Shown: positions 1 through 9,485, counted from the stretch's first letter. The stretch is DNA of 64,000 bases from JAHDCJ01 sp039028895 (GCA_039028895.1 JBCCHF010000003.1:124001-188000); one strand, 5' to 3'. Translations and numbers: made by a program. Notes: generated by a model not told the origin, from the sequence alone.

Positions 1-719
1 TCGATATCCTCGTAGTTCCCAGTAGGTTCAAGGATGATGCGTTCATCTTCGAGACTAACTTCTCCTCCCGGGAAAACGATGTTGGTTGATGCAATAATAC
101 TTTGTAGTTGTCCTGAGGTAAGGCCGATGTCTGCCAGTTGGGCATTGTCAAATTCGACATATATTTGCTCTTCCTGGATACCTTTTATCGAAACTTCTGA
201 GGCATCTGGCAACTTGATAAGGTCGTCGCGGATGTCTTCAGCGTATTCTTTGAGTTCCCGGTATGCAAAACCATCTCCTTCAAGTCCGATCATGATACCG
301 AATACGACGCCAATACCATCGTCTTTTACTTCAGGGCCTTTAATCTCGGAGGGTAATTCGTCTCGGATGTTTTCAATTTTTCGCCTAAGCCTGTCCCAAA
401 CTGGTTGAAGGCCTTCTTTGGTCACGTCGTCCTTTAATTCGACGGAAACTACCGACAAGCCTGTTCTCGATTCGCTGGTCACGTCTTTCAGCTCTGGTAA
501 TTCCTGTGCAACTTCCTCAATCTTGCTGGTAATTAATGCTTCAACACGTTCAGGAGAAGCACCTGGGAAGTTGGTGACTACTGTACAAAGGCGGATAGTA
601 AATGGAGGCATGCTGTCGCGCGCCAATTGTCCGTAAGTGACTAACCCCATCACGAGGATGACCAGTAAGATCATTACAGTAACGCGGTTGTTTTCTATAG
701 CGGCTTTAGTCAGATTCAT
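1..719 (-). CDS. Efflux RND transporter permease, N-terminal part (cut by window edge)
   Basis: This is the first ~239 residues of an AcrB/MexF-type inner-membrane proton-driven pump, open to the window edge without a stop. The N terminus is a transmembrane helix (about residues 12-28, rich in I, L and V) that leads into the periplasmic porter domain. Typical family wording is present: 'FPGASPERVE' near residue 60, then PELKDVTS and an SVELKDD stretch. It would assemble with the adaptor at 1412-2542 and the TolC-like protein at 2555-4930, encoded upstream on the same strand. The ATG at 719 lies inside the last codons of the upstream ion-channel gene (14-bp overlap), so the two are probably translationally coupled. 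The substrate cannot be read from this part. Confidence 0.93.
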   Translation of the reverse strand, partial: MNLTKAAIENNRVTVMILLVILVMGLVTYGQLARDSMPPFTIRLCTVVTNFPGASPERVEALITSKIEEVAQELPELKDVTSESRTGLSVVSVELKDDVTKEGLQPVWDRLRRKIENIRDELPSEIKGPEVKDDGIGVVFGIMIGLEGDGFAYRELKEYAEDIRDDLIKLPDASEVSIKGIQEEQIYVEFDNAQLADIGLTSGQLQSIIASTNIVFPGGEVSLEDERIILEPTGNYEDI

Positions 720-1395
720 GAGGTAGTTTGTTTGACTCTGAGAGGAATTTTCCAATAAGGATAGCAATTAAAACAGTCAGGTAAATTTGTCCGGAGATAC
801 CGATTAGGACAGAAAATGATTTTGCAACAGCTTCAACCGGCACGATATCACCAAACCCTATTCCGGTAAGGATGACATAACTGAAATAGATATAATCTAT
901 GGCAGATTTACCCTCATTAAATACAAGCGAACCGGGGATGAACAGCTCCAGCATCATAAAAATCTGGGCGCTGATGAGACCAAGCAGTAAAAACCCGGCG
1001 ATAGCACCATAAATTGTGCTAATGGTAGTGTTGCGACTGTTGATGATCGACTTGGCCAAATGGAAAGAAATATAAATTAAAAAGACAAAGGCAAAAATGA
1101 CTTGTCCAAGCACAAGAAACCAGCCCGGTTGTGGCAAAAAGATGCATAACCAACGAAACAACAATGCCAAAGCACCTAGTGAAATACCAATTTTCAATTG
1201 TGCAGCAGTGTCTGTGGTTACGTAAATCCCCAGTACTGTAACCAGTGAGAACAAGATATCAACCGAAATTTCCTGAGCCTGGAAGTAACTGGCAATCGGG
1301 GGAATCAGTATCAGCATTACCAGGGATATCAGCAGATAAAGATATTCCTGGGTTTCCCGATGGTGGTCTGGATTGTATTTAAGCAATGCGGGCAT
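706..1395 (-). CDS. Two-TM-type ion channel (Ion_trans_2 family) inside an RND operon
   Basis: A small membrane protein with about six hydrophobic segments. Its C-terminal third has the pore-loop layout of a potassium channel: a helix, a filter-like TGIGFGD (compare TVGYGD), and a final helix. The classical filter tyrosine is phenylalanine and V is I, so selectivity is uncertain. No RCK/TrkA-N regulatory domain follows; the protein ends soon after the last helix. An upstream in-frame ATG at 1440 would overlap the adaptor gene by 29 bp. The ATG at 1395 (MPALLKYN) avoids this and is preferred. The 3' end overlaps the start of the RND permease by 14 bp. Its position between adaptor and pump suggests co-expression with efflux, perhaps for charge balance or stress response, which is inference. 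Confidence 0.8.
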   Translation of the reverse strand: MPALLKYNPDHHRETQEYLYLLISLVMLILIPPIASYFQAQEISVDILFSLVTVLGIYVTTDTAAQLKIGISLGALALLFRWLCIFLPQPGWFLVLGQVIFAFVFLIYISFHLAKSIINSRNTTISTIYGAIAGFLLLGLISAQIFMMLELFIPGSLVFNEGKSAIDYIYFSYVILTGIGFGDIVPVEAVAKSFSVLIGISGQIYLTVLIAILIGKFLSESNKLPHESD

Positions 1396-1411
1396 AACTT
1401 GTCGAAAATGA

Positions 1412-2542
1412 TTAGTCGAGCAGTCGAACTTCCATACCATTCAAAAGGGTACGATGGCCGGCGGTCGCTACCAGATCGCCTTTCGACAGACCTTCTTTGA
1501 TCTCAAATCCGGATGGTGTCAAAGTGCCAATGCTGACGTTTTGTCTTTTTACGGTGTAGATGTCCGCTCTTTCGGACTTTTCAAGTAGGAAGACGAAATT
1601 ACCTTCAGGCCCGTCGCCAACTGCTTTAACAGGAGCAATTAATGTTTCCTGTCCTGTGGGTTTTTTTTCAGTCGTAGTGAAGGTCACATTGGCAGCCATG
1701 CCTGGCCTGATAGCGTTATTTGCATTTTTCAATTGGACAGTGATCGGGTAAGTTGATGTCGACCCTGAGCTAAATCCAACTTCGCTTATTTCTCCTTCAA
1801 ATACCTGATCTGTCAGTACAGAAAACCTGACCTCAACATCCTGCCCCTGGGTTATTTGACCGATAAAGATCTCCGGGACGCCGAGGCTGACTTCTGGTTT
1901 TTGCTCAGATGTAAGCAGAGCGATTGGCGTGCCAGATCCTACGATCTCATTCTCTTCCACGTCTATCATAGTGATCACGCCACTGAATGGGGCTGTAAGC
2001 CTGGCGTAGTTAACCTGGTTGCGAGAGGCTTGAACCTGCTTTTCGGAGGCTGTTGCCTGGGCGACCGCAGCGTCGTACTGACTTTGGGCCGCTTCATAGG
2101 CTGCCTTGGCGGATTCGAACTCACTTAAGGGGACACTATTGTTTTCGTAGAGTTTTTCGACTCTTTCGTAAGTCGATTTTGTAGTTAACAACTGGCTTTG
2201 TGCTGATTTGATCTGCGTCTCTGTTGACTTTTGCTGGGCCAGTGATTGGTCGTATTGGATGGTATAATCAGAAGCATCGAGTGAAGCAATTTGCTGTCCT
2301 TTTCTGACGCGATCACCCACGTTTACGTTAAGGCTGCGAATAGTGCCTGCTACTCTAAAACTTAGTTTAGCTTCTTTGCTGGATTGTGCAGTACCCGAAA
2401 AAGTATGGGTTTCACCGCCTCCTGTGAGTACAACTTCCCCATAACGTACAGGTCTGAAAACCTCTTCGACTTTCTCTACTTTCTTTTTACAGGAAGGCAG
2501 AATCAAAAGGCAGATAAACATTAGGAATGAGAATCTTATCAT
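1412..2542 (-). CDS. RND efflux periplasmic adaptor (HlyD/MFP family) lipoprotein
   Basis: This 376-residue membrane fusion protein should bridge the inner-membrane pump and the outer-membrane channel. It begins with a lipoprotein signal peptide ending in LPSC (Cys about residue 17). A barrel-sandwich half follows ('GDRVRKGQQIASLDASDY', about 77-94), then a glutamine- and alanine-rich alpha hairpin (about 95-180), the second lipoyl half ('ARLTAPFSGVIT', about 180-191), and beta-barrel and membrane-proximal domains to the C terminus. Length and domain order are usual for the family. It lies 12 bp downstream of the TolC-like gene and just ahead of the ion-channel and pump genes. Confidence 0.93.
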   Translation of the reverse strand: MIRFSFLMFICLLILPSCKKKVEKVEEVFRPVRYGEVVLTGGGETHTFSGTAQSSKEAKLSFRVAGTIRSLNVNVGDRVRKGQQIASLDASDYTIQYDQSLAQQKSTETQIKSAQSQLLTTKSTYERVEKLYENNSVPLSEFESAKAAYEAAQSQYDAAVAQATASEKQVQASRNQVNYARLTAPFSGVITMIDVEENEIVGSGTPIALLTSEQKPEVSLGVPEIFIGQITQGQDVEVRFSVLTDQVFEGEISEVGFSSGSTSTYPITVQLKNANNAIRPGMAANVTFTTTEKKPTGQETLIAPVKAVGDGPEGNFVFLLEKSERADIYTVKRQNVSIGTLTPSGFEIKEGLSKGDLVATAGHRTLLNGMEVRLLD

Positions 2543-2554
2543 GATGAAAATATT

Positions 2555-4930
2555 TTATTGGTTGTCGCTAAGAAATGTCGCCATCCGTTGGAAGAAAGCT
2601 TCCCTTTCAGCTGGCGCTTTCAGGAAATAATAAGAGCCAATCGCCCTGTCCACAGAAAGGAAGTCAATAATAAACTGGTAAACTGCATTTGCTGCGCTGA
2701 GCTCTGTTTGTAAGGCAGAACTTTGCGCATCGATTAGCGTCGTTACATTGGCTAACCCTTTCGAATAAGAATCCTGAACGATATCAAAGTTTTTCCTTGC
2801 TGCAGTAGCTGCATCGACCGATAATTCCATTCTGGAAAATGATGCACCGGCAGTCTCCATATTTGCTCTTACTCTGAATTCAAGTTGCCGCACGAGATCG
2901 TTTCTTTGATGATCAAGCTGCAATAGTTTTAATTCTGTTTGTTGCACATTGATCTTGCGTTTACCGCCTTGGAACAAGGGATAGCTTACGCCAATGCCAA
3001 GGTTCCACGATGGATTTTTTTCTGGTAATGGCATGCCCGTTTCTGGTACCGCATATCGATCAATGATATGGTCAATACCGCCTGAAAATGCAACAGAAGG
3101 CAGATACCATTCACGTTTTTGCGAAAGCATTAGTCTTTCCTGGGTGTCAATACCAAGGTCAAGTTGCTGTATTTCGGGTAAATCCCTTAACGCCTCGCTA
3201 ACCATAAAATCTGCAAATCGGTCGAGGTCGCCTGGGTTCTTAATGAGTCCAAGAATTTGCGGATTACTGATCAGCAGAATCTGGTCCTGGCCGAGTGTAA
3301 CGTCTTCTGTGGTGAATTCTTCTGCGATGGGTCTGTTGAGCAGATAGTTGAGGTTGAATTCTGTTTGTTTGGCAGAGGCGACAGCGTCATTTAGGTCAAT
3401 ATTGGCAAGAGCGAGTTCGGTTTCCCATCTGTTGATATCGGTTGCACCAGTGTAACCTACTGCTTGTTTGGCCTTGGCGATATTGAGGTTTTCACGGGTC
3501 AGGTTAACATTTTCTATCTGTATGGCAGCAAGACTTTTGGCCTGTAAGATATTAAGGTAAGCTGTCGCTGATTCGAGAATCAAATCCAACTCTACCTGAT
3601 TGAACTCGGCTGCTTCGGTCTGTTTGAGCAATTCCTGGATGGCGATATTGGCCATCAATGGTTCCGAGAAAATGACCTGCGTAAGGTCACCGCTAGCGGT
3701 CCAATTCATGCGGCCTTGTGCGCCAAAAGTACGTTCAGCCGATGATTTGTCGATAACTGAGAAGGCAGTTGAGATATCCGCTTGTGGCAATCTGTCAGCT
3801 TTTGCCAGGGCAATTTCCTTATCCTGAATCTCGGTATCAAGTCCTGCGATTTTTAGGCCCAGATTTTCGATTAGAGCTTCTGCAATGACCGACCTGATAT
3901 TGACGACATTTTCACTTTCAGTAGCAAACAAATTAACAAGGATCGACTCTGCCATGAGGTCCCAGTCTGGATAGAGCCCTGTCTTTCTTACAGTTGCCAT
4001 ATTAATAATGAGATCTTCGCTGAATGTCTGAATAGCAACAGGCAGGTCGCCAGCATTCTGGCCTTCAATAATCTTGTAAATGTTGAGTGCGATGCGTCGG
4101 GGAATCTTGGAAAGATTGTTTTCTGTCTCATGTGCTGCATAAGCTCCAGCCTCTATGGTATGTTCAGAAAGCAGCGCGAAAACCGGAATTTTTCGATCTG
4201 CAAGACGACCCAATAGTTGCTCCAGTTCCTGGTTGGATAGTAGGTTGAAATGAGGAAGAAGATAAATTGCATCTACGTCATCTGTAATCGAGTTAACAGT
4301 GCCTTCAGGAGATGACAAAATAGGGTAATAGGTCCAGGTTGCACCAATGCTTTCAACGTAGCTGTCAAAAAGTTGGTTGAAGTTTGGAATACCTTCAACA
4401 AATAGTGAGTTACCAACGACCCCCAAGTTCGTGTATGGGATAATCCGATGCAAGTGACTCAGGTCATGAAAAATGTCGAATGGACTTTCTATATACGTAA
4501 AATTAGGAACCCCGGAAGTGCCTTCATCGGTGATGCCAACCCCCTGAATCTCATTGTCAATCACGATTCCGGCAATGGCTGGTTTTGAATAGGAAGTCCT
4601 CGTGGTTAAAATATGTGAAGCCAATGCACCAATACTGATCACGATATCTGAATCGGTATTAGCAAATTCGGCATCAAAAATAGAGGCTAGTTCTGCCACA
4701 TCGTTATCCGCATAAAATTCCCGGAACTGAATGTCGTACCTGGAAGATAGCAATACGGTAATCTCGTTTTTTACATCCTCTTCGAAAAAATGATCACCTT
4801 CCTGGGCAGTTTCTGAGACCAGGGATACGGTGATTTGCTGTTGGCTAAAGCTCAAATTCGTGTTTCCGCAAAGGAAAATTAACCCCGCTATTAAAACAGT
4901 TAGCATACGCTTTACAGAAGAAACTCTCAT
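2555..4930 (-). CDS. Fusion: ABC-type substrate-binding domain + TolC outer-membrane efflux protein
   Basis: This 791-residue protein is almost twice the length of an ordinary TolC homologue. After a signal peptide (about 1-29), residues ~30-330 look like the periplasmic ABC_sub_bind family (PF04392 type): two alpha/beta lobes with 'DAIYLLPHFNLLS' and 'RKIPVFALLSEHTIEAGAYA' matching its second-lobe signature, and a closing 'INMATVRKTGLYPD'. Residues ~345-775 are a TolC/OEP domain with two helical repeats, including 'GYTGATDINRWETELALA' and 'YSKGLANVTTLIDAQSSAL'. It is the first gene of the efflux operon. The extra domain could present a ligand to the trimeric channel or sense a substrate; that is inference. 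The fusion is seen directly because the frame is uninterrupted. Confidence 0.88.
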   Translation of the reverse strand: MRVSSVKRMLTVLIAGLIFLCGNTNLSFSQQQITVSLVSETAQEGDHFFEEDVKNEITVLLSSRYDIQFREFYADNDVAELASIFDAEFANTDSDIVISIGALASHILTTRTSYSKPAIAGIVIDNEIQGVGITDEGTSGVPNFTYIESPFDIFHDLSHLHRIIPYTNLGVVGNSLFVEGIPNFNQLFDSYVESIGATWTYYPILSSPEGTVNSITDDVDAIYLLPHFNLLSNQELEQLLGRLADRKIPVFALLSEHTIEAGAYAAHETENNLSKIPRRIALNIYKIIEGQNAGDLPVAIQTFSEDLIINMATVRKTGLYPDWDLMAESILVNLFATESENVVNIRSVIAEALIENLGLKIAGLDTEIQDKEIALAKADRLPQADISTAFSVIDKSSAERTFGAQGRMNWTASGDLTQVIFSEPLMANIAIQELLKQTEAAEFNQVELDLILESATAYLNILQAKSLAAIQIENVNLTRENLNIAKAKQAVGYTGATDINRWETELALANIDLNDAVASAKQTEFNLNYLLNRPIAEEFTTEDVTLGQDQILLISNPQILGLIKNPGDLDRFADFMVSEALRDLPEIQQLDLGIDTQERLMLSQKREWYLPSVAFSGGIDHIIDRYAVPETGMPLPEKNPSWNLGIGVSYPLFQGGKRKINVQQTELKLLQLDHQRNDLVRQLEFRVRANMETAGASFSRMELSVDAATAARKNFDIVQDSYSKGLANVTTLIDAQSSALQTELSAANAVYQFIIDFLSVDRAIGSYYFLKAPAEREAFFQRMATFLSDNQ

Positions 4931-4976
4931 ACGAGTGAGATTTGATTTTCAGGTTAAGAAAATTATTCAAGGAAGT

Positions 4977-5585
4977 CTATTCGTCACTACCTTCGTTTTT
5001 CCAGATCAAGGTCATAGCCTCCTCATCGATACGACTGAGGATCGGATGACAATCACCACCTGTGATGCCGCCATCAATACAGATGTTATTACTTTGACAA
5101 TCTTTGAGAAAGCTTTGAAAATCACAACAGCGCAAGATTTTGAAGAAATACACAGGCTTGCCATTGTATTCGAAAGTCAGGATCTGCTCGGTTTTGTGTT
5201 GCTCGGCGAAATTCTTCATCCACGGCACTTTCATTGGATCTTCGGGCGCTTTTACACAGGGGTCAGCGGGAGTAGGCTCCGGGGCCATCCCCGTTTCTTC
5301 AATGCAAGTGATTTTAACAGTTTCGCCAGACATGCAAATGGTCATAACATCTTTGGCCGATTCATAAGATAGTTTGACCTGCTGACGGTCTTTGAATACA
5401 AAGTCGGCTGGATATGATACAGGCTCCAGCTTTGTGCCGTCATCAAGGATTATCAGATGCTTACATCCGTCAAGGCCGGTAAAGTCTTTAACAACACCCG
5501 TAAGATCGCAGGACCCCTGGTTATTTTTAGGACATCCCTGCATTAAAAAACTGAGCGCCAGTGCTACAGAAAGGAAAGTTTTCAT
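4977..5585 (-). CDS. Hypothetical lipoprotein, cysteine-rich
   Basis: A 202-residue protein with a short lipoprotein signal (hydrophobic core, then LMQGC at about residues 14-18). I do not recognise the mature part with certainty. It carries about ten further cysteines, including a CC pair (ILRCCDF) and 'CQSNNICIDGGITGGDC', which suggests disulfides in the periplasm. The last ~80 residues, with 'VPWMKNF' and 'YNGKPVYFFKILRCCD', resemble small Bacteroidota domains of unknown function (DUF6970-like; memory only). It follows the GT39-like gene on the same strand after about 95 bp. Confidence 0.75.
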   Translation of the reverse strand: MKTFLSVALALSFLMQGCPKNNQGSCDLTGVVKDFTGLDGCKHLIILDDGTKLEPVSYPADFVFKDRQQVKLSYESAKDVMTICMSGETVKITCIEETGMAPEPTPADPCVKAPEDPMKVPWMKNFAEQHKTEQILTFEYNGKPVYFFKILRCCDFQSFLKDCQSNNICIDGGITGGDCHPILSRIDEEAMTLIWKNEGSDE

Positions 5586-5680
5586 GGGTTAGTAGATTTT
5601 GTTATGATAAAGATAATAACCCATTTCGGTATTTTGATAAATCCCTTTTTTATTCGCCTATATCAATAAAATTATATCAA

Positions 5681-7546
5681 TTATTTCTTAATCCAATGTT
5701 CGATTTTGATATCGTCTACAAGGATTTCGTTTTGGAAGTCATTTTCGAGATAGATGACGAGATTGTCAGATTGGGGATTAATTTTTTCCGTTACCGGAAT
5801 AAAGTAATAGATACTGTCCCAGACGTTTGTTGCCCCCCAAAAAGGCGAATACGTGGGGTCTCCTAATTTATTTTCTACCCTAACAAAATATGTTTTCCGA
5901 TAGGAAGCGTCATCACGTAAAAACCGGGTAACAAACCTTGTTCCATGCATGCGTAATGACATTGGTTTCCGGGAATTGAAAAATGCAGTTACTTTAAGCC
6001 AGTCACCGGGTTGTAGTTGAAATGGCTCAAGTGCAAAGATGTCAATTTTAGCCAACACATCATCAGGTTTCATATGAAAGGCAAAATTCCCAGAGTTTGT
6101 GGTCATCGAAGACTTCTGCGGTAAAAGTGAATCTTCAAACCCCTGTTCATAAATCGTATTAACATATTTCAGGTTACTGGTATCGGCAAAGCCAATTTTT
6201 AAGTCATTTACAATCAATGCTTCATAAGTGAGTTTCGTTTTAAGAAAAGATGCCCAGTAATATGATCTTCTTGCATCTTCTGGCCATAAGATACCTTTCG
6301 AGGTTTGCCAGGTTTGGAAAATATTCAGGAAAAGAAAAAAGCTAATGAGCAATAACAGCAGGAATTTTGTCAAAACCTTTTTGAATAACATTCCAGAGAA
6401 TATGGCGAAAGGAATAGCCAATAATGCATAAGTCTCTACCATTGGCCGTGAGCCAAAGGAATTGCTGTAATTCGGGTTGTACCAGCTGTAAATGATATAG
6501 ATGTGCAGGCCGATAAATAGGACTACTGATAGCAGGAATTGCTTCTTTTTCCATAAAAATAACAGGCCCATCAGACTCAGTATCATGACAGGGGTATAGA
6601 TTAGCCATCCATTATTAAACTGAAACAGCCCTTTTATTATTTTCGGATTAGTAAGGTCAAGCGTTTCATGGGTATAACTGTAAAAAAAGAACTCACCAGT
6701 TACGATTTTCCAATAAATCAACTGGGATATTCCGCAAAGGATATAAACACCAATAGCTAGTAAATAGCCTTTATAGTTTTTGATATAGTCCGTCAAGCGT
6801 TGTTGTAATTCATGGATATTTGAAATGCCGTATAAAATCGGGATGATCAGGCAGATTATTTCCACAGGCCTGATCAGGGTAATCATCCCGCATGCCAGTC
6901 CCACCATTACAGCATGACGAACAGCTTTCGTTTCGTACCATTTCACTGTAGCATAGAGCAACATGCAATACAAGAAAAAAAGGTAGGCGTGAGCCATGCC
7001 GGTATTGTACGTTGTGAAATAAAAAAGATTAGTGGCAAGCCCGACAACAAGAATAGTCAAAGCAGTCACGTTATCTTCAAAGTGCTTAACAAGGACTTTC
7101 CTTAGAAAGATCAAGCCAAGGAAAACATAAAAAATGCTGGATAGATGGATCATCAGCATGTACGGATCTGAAAAGCCGTCAGTTGGGAACGCACTCAATG
7201 ATGCAACAGTATGCCCGATGAAAAAGAAAGGTAATTGCAAAGTCGCCACCCCAATGGTGTACTTGATGACAAAGTTGCCATTATCAGCCGGATTGGCTTC
7301 ATAAATACCAAGATCGTTGGTAGGGTTGGTTCGCCTGTTTTTGTTGTAAATTTCGTTGACATCCACTGTAGTTTGCAGATTGTCAAGGTCATTATGAATG
7401 AACAGCGCGGGCAGGTAAGCATAATAACCCCACGAATCCCCTCCGTCTCGGATAAATTTTCCCCATCGGTCAAATTGGAAAAATGAAAACAGATAAACGG
7501 CCAATAGGAAGCCTAAAACGACTTTTGAGTAACCGACATTTTTCAT
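5681..7546 (-). CDS. Polytopic membrane glycosyltransferase (GT39/ArnT-like)
   Basis: A 621-residue membrane protein with about 10-12 hydrophobic helices. An acidic/aromatic first external loop ('RDGGDSWGYYAYLPALF', about 33-49) is reminiscent of polyprenyl-phosphate-dependent mannosyltransferases of the PMT/ArnT class. Residues from ~450 to the end form a soluble beta-rich external domain. These enzymes usually move a sugar from a lipid-phosphate carrier to an acceptor at the outer face of the inner membrane; the acceptor is unknown. The start lies 1 bp from the end of the aroE-proline dehydrogenase gene, so it belongs to that operon. Linkage to a C55-P translocase gene (popT) fits a lipid-carrier role. 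Confidence 0.75.
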   Translation of the reverse strand: MKNVGYSKVVLGFLLAVYLFSFFQFDRWGKFIRDGGDSWGYYAYLPALFIHNDLDNLQTTVDVNEIYNKNRRTNPTNDLGIYEANPADNGNFVIKYTIGVATLQLPFFFIGHTVASLSAFPTDGFSDPYMLMIHLSSIFYVFLGLIFLRKVLVKHFEDNVTALTILVVGLATNLFYFTTYNTGMAHAYLFFLYCMLLYATVKWYETKAVRHAVMVGLACGMITLIRPVEIICLIIPILYGISNIHELQQRLTDYIKNYKGYLLAIGVYILCGISQLIYWKIVTGEFFFYSYTHETLDLTNPKIIKGLFQFNNGWLIYTPVMILSLMGLLFLWKKKQFLLSVVLFIGLHIYIIYSWYNPNYSNSFGSRPMVETYALLAIPFAIFSGMLFKKVLTKFLLLLLISFFLFLNIFQTWQTSKGILWPEDARRSYYWASFLKTKLTYEALIVNDLKIGFADTSNLKYVNTIYEQGFEDSLLPQKSSMTTNSGNFAFHMKPDDVLAKIDIFALEPFQLQPGDWLKVTAFFNSRKPMSLRMHGTRFVTRFLRDDASYRKTYFVRVENKLGDPTYSPFWGATNVWDSIYYFIPVTEKINPQSDNLVIYLENDFQNEILVDDIKIEHWIKK

Positions 7547-7547
7547 T

Positions 7548-9485
7548 TTACAGCTTCCGACGCTTTACTTCTTTTTTAATAAAGCCCAGTTCGCGACTCA
7601 TACCTCCTGCAATGGCCGTATTTTCCTGGGCGCGTCTGATGAGGTAAGGAATGACATCCCTGATTGGTCCATACACAACGTATTTGGCAACGCAATACCC
7701 GGCTTTCGCCAAATTGAAAGACAAATGGTCACTCATGCCAAGAAGCTGGCAGAAGTTGAGATGGGGGTGTGCTTTAGGCAACCCCTTTTCCTCTATCAGG
7801 TCTACCATTTTCAGACAGCTTTCTTCGTTATGTGTTGCGGCAGTTAAGGCTATGGTTTCGTAGTTGTCGATACAGTATTTCAACGCGGCATTATAATCGC
7901 GATCGGTTGAGGCCTTGTCAGGCTGCATTGGCGTGAGATAGCCGAGCCTTTCAGCCCTTGCATTTTCTTTTTCAAGGTAGGCACCTCTTACGAGTTTTGC
8001 ACCCAGCAAATAGCCTTTTTTACGCGCTAACTCATGTGACGCTTTCAGGAACTCTAGGCGATCGTGACGATACAGCTGATAAGTGTTATACACATAGACC
8101 TTTTCCTTATTGTATCGCTCCATCATAAGATCAGCCATATCGTCCATCGGTTTCTGTATCCAGCTTTCTTCGGCATCGATGAAAACGCCTGTATTGCCAG
8201 AGTCGTGAGCAACCTGACAGATATTATCAATTCGGGTAATAATACGATCGTATTCGGCTTGTTCGTCGGGTGTGAGTTGGTCGCCTTTATGGGCTTTTTC
8301 GAGTAACTCGAAACGGCCCAGGCCTGTGATCTTGGTGCTTACGACTGGAGCACTATCGTTGTTTTTGCAAAACTGAATAGCTTTGATCGTAGTTACCATG
8401 GTTTCATCGTAAGCCTTTTCAGATTGCTTGGCTTCTACGCCATAATCCAGTATACTTTGCACATTGTGCTTCCACAAACGGTCTATTGTTGGCTGGCATT
8501 CTTCCAAAGTTCTTCCGCCACAAAAATGATCGAATAGCGTGGTTTTGATCAACGGCTGTACCGGTAGGCGAAGCTTAAAGGCTAAAAGGCCTAATCTCGA
8601 CCCGACATTGACAATCGCAGGAAGATTCATAACACTGAACATCCACGATTTTTTCTTAAGCTCAGCATTAGAAAGACTGGAAAACGCAATTTGGGTATTG
8701 CTGAAATCAACCTTGGGCTTGATCGTTGACTTATCACTCATAATGTGAATCGTTTTTGGGTCGCTGGTCCAGATTTCCCAAGCCTTTTCGGCTTGAAGGT
8801 GTAGCATCTCAAGACCATTTTTAATGGCGGTATTTTGAGCGGCACCGCGTTCTAAAAATACAGTTTTTTCCGGATTATATACCAAGTCGTAAAGAAGATG
8901 CTCAGCTGTTAAAAGTTGGTAAGGAATATCTGGAAAAGTGTTAGAAGGGAAGGTGCCTAAAGGTGTTGTGTTAACAATTATCGTATGCCGTTTTAAAATG
9001 AACGCATCCAAATCGGAATAGGAAAATTGGCCAATTCTCGGTTTTCTTGATACGTAACGGCTTTTTATACCGAGACTGTGGAGTCCTGTTTTTACTGCTT
9101 TGGCCGCCCCGCCGGTACCAAGGATAAGCGCTTTTTTATGATGATCCTGCAAAAGTGGTTTCAGGGAATTTACAAATCCAAAAACATCAGTGTTGTAACC
9201 AATGAGTCGGCCATTTTTAATATTGATGGTATTGACAGCACCAAACCTCGCGGATTCATCAATTTGATCGAGAAACGGTATTACGACTTCTTTGTAGGGA
9301 AGGGTAACATTAAGGCCAACGAGTTCTGAATTGCGCGCGATTAATGAAGGCAACTCTTCAATTGCGTTAAGTGGATAAAGGTCATATTGGTAATTATCGA
9401 TGCCAGCCTTTTCAAACTTTTTAGTAAAATATTTTTTGGAAAAAGAATGTGAAAGCGGGTAGCCGATCAGTCCAATCTTGTTCAT
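7548..9485 (-). CDS. aroE: Shikimate dehydrogenase-proline dehydrogenase fusion
   Basis: One uninterrupted frame encodes two complete enzymes. Residues 1-~242 are shikimate dehydrogenase (AroE): 'GYPLSHSFS' binds shikimate, NVTLPYK carries the catalytic lysine, NTDVFGF the acidic partner, and GTGGAAKA is the NADP loop. Residues 249-645 are an FAD-dependent proline dehydrogenase, with 'KLVRGAYLEKE' and 'RAQENTAIAGGMSRE' typical of the PRODH barrel. The joint is a seven-residue stretch (DPKTIHI) just before a methionine at residue 249, where a free PRODH would start. It looks like loss of the aroE stop codon between adjacent genes. The gene overlaps popT by an ATGA and abuts the GT39-like gene. 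The enzymes belong to unrelated pathways, aromatic amino acid synthesis and proline catabolism. Confidence 0.9.
   Translation of the reverse strand: MNKIGLIGYPLSHSFSKKYFTKKFEKAGIDNYQYDLYPLNAIEELPSLIARNSELVGLNVTLPYKEVVIPFLDQIDESARFGAVNTINIKNGRLIGYNTDVFGFVNSLKPLLQDHHKKALILGTGGAAKAVKTGLHSLGIKSRYVSRKPRIGQFSYSDLDAFILKRHTIIVNTTPLGTFPSNTFPDIPYQLLTAEHLLYDLVYNPEKTVFLERGAAQNTAIKNGLEMLHLQAEKAWEIWTSDPKTIHIMSDKSTIKPKVDFSNTQIAFSSLSNAELKKKSWMFSVMNLPAIVNVGSRLGLLAFKLRLPVQPLIKTTLFDHFCGGRTLEECQPTIDRLWKHNVQSILDYGVEAKQSEKAYDETMVTTIKAIQFCKNNDSAPVVSTKITGLGRFELLEKAHKGDQLTPDEQAEYDRIITRIDNICQVAHDSGNTGVFIDAEESWIQKPMDDMADLMMERYNKEKVYVYNTYQLYRHDRLEFLKASHELARKKGYLLGAKLVRGAYLEKENARAERLGYLTPMQPDKASTDRDYNAALKYCIDNYETIALTAATHNEESCLKMVDLIEEKGLPKAHPHLNFCQLLGMSDHLSFNLAKAGYCVAKYVVYGPIRDVIPYLIRRAQENTAIAGGMSRELGFIKKEVKRRKL

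Noticed and set aside
1412..1440. Longer start of the ion-channel gene at 1440
   Set aside because: It would overlap the adaptor gene by 29 bp and adds a polar leader; the ATG at 1395 is cleaner.
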